A stretch of 64,000 nucleotides of DNA from Alteriqipengyuania flavescens (lineage in GTDB: Bacteria > Pseudomonadota > Alphaproteobacteria > Sphingomonadales > Sphingomonadaceae): contig NZ_CP129107.1 in assembly GCF_030406725.1 (NCBI RefSeq), positions 310,001-374,000 on the forward strand, read 5' to 3'. The notes below the pieces were generated by a model, which made no database searches, was not told where the DNA came from, and saw only the letters and a program-made list of their open reading frames with translations. How positions within the stretch are numbered: the stretch's first letter is position 1; the number at the start of each line of letters is the position of its first letter. Shown here in pieces: positions 60,207 to 64,000 of this stretch. A program made the translations under genes and the position numbers.

Positions 60207-62960
60207 GTGGCCTGGAACAAGACCCTTTCGCTGGGAATCAGCAGCGGCGCGATGGCGCTGGCCCTGCTGGCACCGTCGACCGCTTTCGCACAGGATACGG
60301 GTGCCACCGAAGGCGATCCCGTTGCCGACGAAGATGCCAACATTATCATTGTCGAAGGCTTCCAGGCCGCGCTGGAAAGCGCAGTCGGCGAAAAGCGCAA
60401 TTCCGACCAGATCGTCGAATCGGTGACCGCCGAAGATATCGGCAAGCTGCCCGACAACTCGATCGGCGAATCGATTGCCCGCCTTCCTGGCATCACCTCG
60501 CAGCGGACCAACGGCCGTGCCAACGTGATTGCTATCCGCGGCTTCGGTCCCGACTTTTCGCAAACGCTACTCAACGGCCGCGAACAGACCACCACGGGTG
60601 ACAGCCGCGCCGTCGAATTCGACCAGTATCCTTCGGAAGTCGTCAACCAGGTCGTGGTTTACAAATCCCCGACAGCATCGCTGGTCGGCCAAGGCCTTGT
60701 CGGCACCGTCGATATCCGGACGATCCGACCGCTCGATTACGGCGAAAGCGTGCTCGCCATCGGCGCCCGCGGTTCCTACGCGGATCTCGGCGCGCTGAAT
60801 GCCGGCTCCAACGACCTCGGTTACCGGGTTAATGCGACCTACGTAGACCAGTTCGCCGACGACACCATCGGCGTGAGCCTCGCGGCATCCTATGTCGACG
60901 AGCCTTATCAGCTGCAGGAATTCAACGCCTGGGGCTATTTCTCTCCCGACGGCAGCGGCAATGTTGTGCCCTCCGGATCGAAGAGCTTCGTCACGTCCAC
61001 GCAATTGCAGCGGCTTGGTGTCATGGGCACTCTGCAGTTCGAAGCCAGCCCGAACCTGATGCTCACCCTCGACGGGTTCTATTCGAACTTCGAAGACGAC
61101 CAGTCGAAGCGCGGCATCGAATTGCCTTTCTCGTTCTTCGGCACGACCTTCGCCGGGGGTGGGAACGTTGAAGACGGGCAGTACACGACCGGCACTTATG
61201 ACAACGTTCAGGGCGTGGTCCGCAACGACATTTTCCAGAAAAAGGCCGATCTCTATTCGGCGGGTTTCAATGCGAAATACGAAGGCGACAACGGCTTCAG
61301 CGGTTTCGTCGATTTCGGGTACTCGCGCACCGATCGCAACGAGCTGAGTTTCGAAAGCTACGCCGGCACCGGGTATAATTGGGACAATCCCGACAACATC
61401 GGTGACGAATATGCGGCGGACGATGTCACCGATACGATTGACTTCGTCAGCGGACCGACCGGCGCGATCTTCTCTCCTTCCCTCGATTACAGCGATCCTG
61501 GTCTCATCCAGCTGACCGATCCGCTTGGCTGGGGCGGAAGCCGCGTCCAGGCCGGCTATTACAATAACCGCATCATCGACGACGAGTTGTTCCAGTACAG
61601 GGCCGAGGGTTCTTACGAATTTACCGACAGCTTTTTCCGCAGCTTCACACTCGGTGTGAACTTCACCGACAGAAACAAGTCGCTGCTGCCGGACGAATTC
61701 TTCATCGTCCTTCCCGATGGCGCGCAGATCGCCCCCATCCCCGGCGAGTATCTGCTGGAACCGACCGATCTTACCTATCTCGGCCTCGGTCCGATTGTCA
61801 GCTACGACGCACGGGAATTGATCGAAGGCGGCGTGCTGGAACTTGAGCGCAACACGGCCCAGGATGTCGGAGCAAAGGCATACAGCATCGACGAGAACCT
61901 GCTGACCTTGTATTCGCAGCTGAATATCGAACGGGAATATGACAACGCCGTTCTGACCGGGAATCTCGGGGTTCAGGCGATCCGTACCGACCAGTCGTCG
62001 TCCGCCAACGCGTTCTTCAACGGCACTCCGGTAGCTGTCGAAGCCGGAGCGACATATTGGGACATCCTTCCCAGTTTCAACCTGACCGCTCGCTTCAATT
62101 CCGACTGGGTGGTCCGCATGGCGGCATCGCGCCAGATCATGCGCCCACGCCTCGATGACCTGCGGGCCTCGATCGGCTATGGCATCAACAACAACCCGTC
62201 GGACAGCCCGACCGGACAGGCACCCTTCATCAGTGGCGGTGGCGGGAACCCGGTTCTTCGGCCCTATCGTGCGAACGCGATCGACATGAATTTCGAGAAA
62301 TATTTCGGCGGCAGCCGGGGTGTCGCGTCGCTGCAGCTCTTCTTCAAGGATATCGAAGAATATATCCTGAATGGCCAGTTCGCGTTCGATTACGCCGGTT
62401 TTCCGCTTCCCGACGGAGTGACCGTCCCCACCACGATTGGACGGCTCGATGCGCCGATCAATACCGGCGGTGGCCAGTTGTACGGTGCAGAACTCGCCCT
62501 GACGCTGCCCTTCGGCATCCTCACACCGTCGCTCGAAGGCCTCGGCTTTACGGGCGGTGCGTCGGTCACCGAATCCAACGTGAAGGACCAGAACGGCAAC
62601 GAAACCGCCATCCCTGGTTATTCGAAGTGGGTCGTGAACGGCACGCTGTTCTACGAACAGGGCGGCTTTAACGCCCGTGCCAGCGCACGTTATCGTTCCA
62701 GCTTCCTCGGCGATTTCACGGGCTTCGGCGGTTCGCCGACGCGCCGGACCGCGCTCGACGAAACGATCATCGATGCGCAGATCGGCTACGACTTCCAGGA
62801 CAACAGCCCGCTCGATGGCCTGTCGATCTACTTTCAGGGCCAGAACCTGACGGACGAGCGGTTCGCTTCGGTGGCCAACGAGGACAGCCCGCTGCAGGTC
62901 ATCGACTACCAGATCTACGGTCGTCGTTTCCTCGCCGGCTTCACCTACAAGTTCCAGTAA
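60207..62960 (+). CDS. TonB-dependent receptor, maltodextrin type (MalA-like)
   Basis: 917 aa from GTG with GGGAG upstream. Signal peptide ending STAFAQ, TonB-box-like IIIVEGFQAALESAV, plug AEDIGKLPDNSIGESIARLPGI and IRGFGPDFSQTLLNGREQ, barrel ending in YGRRFLAGFTYKFQ. This plug type is typical of Caulobacter-like carbohydrate receptors. Fits with the LacI, MFS and GH13 neighbours. Confidence 0.93.
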   Translation: MAWNKTLSLGISSGAMALALLAPSTAFAQDTGATEGDPVADEDANIIIVEGFQAALESAVGEKRNSDQIVESVTAEDIGKLPDNSIGESIARLPGITSQRTNGRANVIAIRGFGPDFSQTLLNGREQTTTGDSRAVEFDQYPSEVVNQVVVYKSPTASLVGQGLVGTVDIRTIRPLDYGESVLAIGARGSYADLGALNAGSNDLGYRVNATYVDQFADDTIGVSLAASYVDEPYQLQEFNAWGYFSPDGSGNVVPSGSKSFVTSTQLQRLGVMGTLQFEASPNLMLTLDGFYSNFEDDQSKRGIELPFSFFGTTFAGGGNVEDGQYTTGTYDNVQGVVRNDIFQKKADLYSAGFNAKYEGDNGFSGFVDFGYSRTDRNELSFESYAGTGYNWDNPDNIGDEYAADDVTDTIDFVSGPTGAIFSPSLDYSDPGLIQLTDPLGWGGSRVQAGYYNNRIIDDELFQYRAEGSYEFTDSFFRSFTLGVNFTDRNKSLLPDEFFIVLPDGAQIAPIPGEYLLEPTDLTYLGLGPIVSYDARELIEGGVLELERNTAQDVGAKAYSIDENLLTLYSQLNIEREYDNAVLTGNLGVQAIRTDQSSSANAFFNGTPVAVEAGATYWDILPSFNLTARFNSDWVVRMAASRQIMRPRLDDLRASIGYGINNNPSDSPTGQAPFISGGGGNPVLRPYRANAIDMNFEKYFGGSRGVASLQLFFKDIEEYILNGQFAFDYAGFPLPDGVTVPTTIGRLDAPINTGGGQLYGAELALTLPFGILTPSLEGLGFTGGASVTESNVKDQNGNETAIPGYSKWVVNGTLFYEQGGFNARASARYRSSFLGDFTGFGGSPTRRTALDETIIDAQIGYDFQDNSPLDGLSIYFQGQNLTDERFASVANEDSPLQVIDYQIYGRRFLAGFTYKFQ

Positions 62961-62967
62961 GGCATTA

Positions 62968-63010
62968 TCCGGTGCCGGCTACGCTCACTTTCGAGCAGGT
63001 CGGCACCGGA
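62968..63010 (+). promoter_or_regulatory. Stem-loop between TonB receptor and halogenase
   Basis: TCCGGTGCCG pairs perfectly with CGGCACCGGA around a 23-nt loop. No T-run. Likely an mRNA-stabilising or attenuating element that lets the receptor be made in excess. Confidence 0.5.
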
Positions 63011-63048
63011 GGCCATTGGGGTCGGCCCGGGCAGACGGGACCGAACCT

Positions 63049-64000
63049 ATGACAGCTCAGCAAACTTCAGGCGCAGCTGGCGATAAAGCGGCAGCGCGCG
63101 CGGATTTCGTCATCGTGGGCGGCGGTACCGCCGGCTGGATGGCCGCCGCCGCGCTTGCCCGCTTCGCCCCGCACAAGCGCACCGTCCTCGTCGAAAGCGA
63201 TGCCATCGCCACCGTCGGCGTGGGCGAGGCGACGATCCCGCAAATCCGCCTCTTCAACCAGGCGCTGGGCCTGGACGAAGCCGAATTCCTTGCCGCCACG
63301 AAGGGCAGCTTCAAGCTAGGCGTCGAGTTCGCCGACTGGCGAGAGCCCGGCCATTCCTACCTCCACGCTTTCGGCCCAGTCGGCTGCGCGCACGGGGTGT
63401 TGCCGTTCCACCATTTCTGGCTGCGCGCCCGCGATGCCGGCAAGGCCCGCCCGCTTAGCGCCTACAGCGCCAACGACATCGCCGCGCGCAACAACCGGAT
63501 GGGGGCGCCCGGCACCGACTTTCCCTACGCCTATCATTTCGACGCCGGCCTCTATGCCGCGCACCTGCGCGCCTATGCCGAAACGCGCGGGGTTACCCGC
63601 ATCGAAGGCACGGTCGACCACGTCCGGCAGGACACCGAAAGCGGCGACATCGCGGGGCTCGACCTCGGCGATGCGCGCAGCATCGACGGGGACTTCTTCC
63701 TCGACTGCACCGGCTTTCGCGGCCTGCTGATCGAACTGGCGCTGGGCGCGGGCTATGCCAACTGGGCGGACCTGCTGCCCTGCGACCGCGCGGTCGCCGT
63801 CCCCTGCAAGTCGGGCGGCGACTTCACCCCCTACACTCGCTCCACCGCGCGCGAGGCCGGCTGGCAATGGCGCATCCCCCTGCAGCACCGGATCGGCAAC
63901 GGCTATGTCTATTCGAGCGCCCACCTGTCGGACGAGGCGGCAGCCGACACGCTGCTCGCCCTTCTCGACGGGGAGCTGCTGGCCGACCCGCGCACGCTCA
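63049..64000 (+). CDS. Flavin-dependent tryptophan halogenase family protein (3' end outside window)
   Basis: First 317 codons. FAD motif VIVGGGTAGWMAAAAL (21-36), GVGEATIP, catalytic-type Lys89 in KGSFKLGVEFADW, and W-x-W-x-IP in AGWQWRIPLQHRIGNGYVYSS. In sugar loci of Caulobacter and sphingomonads such genes follow TonB receptors, and their natural substrate is not known. Frame still open at the window edge. Confidence 0.9.
   Translation, partial: MTAQQTSGAAGDKAAARADFVIVGGGTAGWMAAAALARFAPHKRTVLVESDAIATVGVGEATIPQIRLFNQALGLDEAEFLAATKGSFKLGVEFADWREPGHSYLHAFGPVGCAHGVLPFHHFWLRARDAGKARPLSAYSANDIAARNNRMGAPGTDFPYAYHFDAGLYAAHLRAYAETRGVTRIEGTVDHVRQDTESGDIAGLDLGDARSIDGDFFLDCTGFRGLLIELALGAGYANWADLLPCDRAVAVPCKSGGDFTPYTRSTAREAGWQWRIPLQHRIGNGYVYSSAHLSDEAAADTLLALLDGELLADPRTL

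Overview
The window is high-GC alphaproteobacterial chromosome, most likely from the Sphingomonadales and probably Erythrobacteraceae. The support is protein style and gene content: CrtW and CrtZ ketocarotenoid enzymes, several TonB-dependent receptors, a maltodextrin-type sugar locus with a flavin-dependent halogenase, a DUF1476 ATP synthase inhibitor, and an alphaproteobacterial DUF448/L7Ae fusion. No species call is possible from the sequence alone.

Layout. 1-1908: end of a DUF481 outer-membrane protein, a SpeE-like protein and a HisKA_2 sensor kinase. 2000-14031: the translation cluster rimP-nusA-ylxR-infB-rbfA-truB-rpsO-pnp on the minus strand. Here it is interrupted by a DUF1697 gene, by tdk and by a decayed abgT pseudogene. 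14164-22207: a lipoprotein, then a minus-strand array of small membrane proteins that share a YHYE motif before the membrane segment and an NPW motif near the C-terminus. The array is split by a 5.8-kb block bounded by two 868-bp IS5-type copies in direct orientation. The block carries ahpC-ahpF and an IS3/IS407-type element.

22299-26486: a phage-shock locus. pspF is divergent from a sigma-54 promoter that drives a 51-aa membrane peptide, pspA, pspB, pspC and four further tandem genes for PspB-like membrane/coiled-coil proteins. A second small operon at 34441-34799 (43-aa membrane peptide plus a PspC-domain protein) has its own near-consensus sigma-54 promoter, so it is probably in the same PspF regulon. 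26573-33313: sufE, DUF454, a YqaE peptide, crtW-crtZ, a thioesterase, a quinone oxidoreductase, the ATP synthase zeta inhibitor, bolA, grxD, a gene-poor stretch rich in inverted repeats, and a NUDIX gene. 33315-36126: tRNA-Arg with a duplicated 3' end, yhhQ, the second Psp operon and recF.

36123-45508: an SGNH esterase, a YbbA/YbbP-type ABC system, a DUF442-like protein, a TonB receptor and typA. 45631-53453: a ZIP-like membrane protein, an alpha/beta hydrolase, sdpR-sdpI with a clear operator, two tandem outer-membrane barrels, a glycosyltransferase, rarA and an RNase-H-like protein. 53469-55855: a 36-bp hairpin repeat triplet, tRNA-Thr, putP and exoD. 55859-64000: a carbohydrate regulon made of GH13 amylase, MFS sugar transporter, LacI regulator, TonB receptor and tryptophan-halogenase-like protein, with two matching operator palindromes.

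The most interesting material is the YHYE/NPW array, the enlarged Psp regulon with its small membrane peptides, the tRNA-Arg end duplication and the covarying hairpin repeats.
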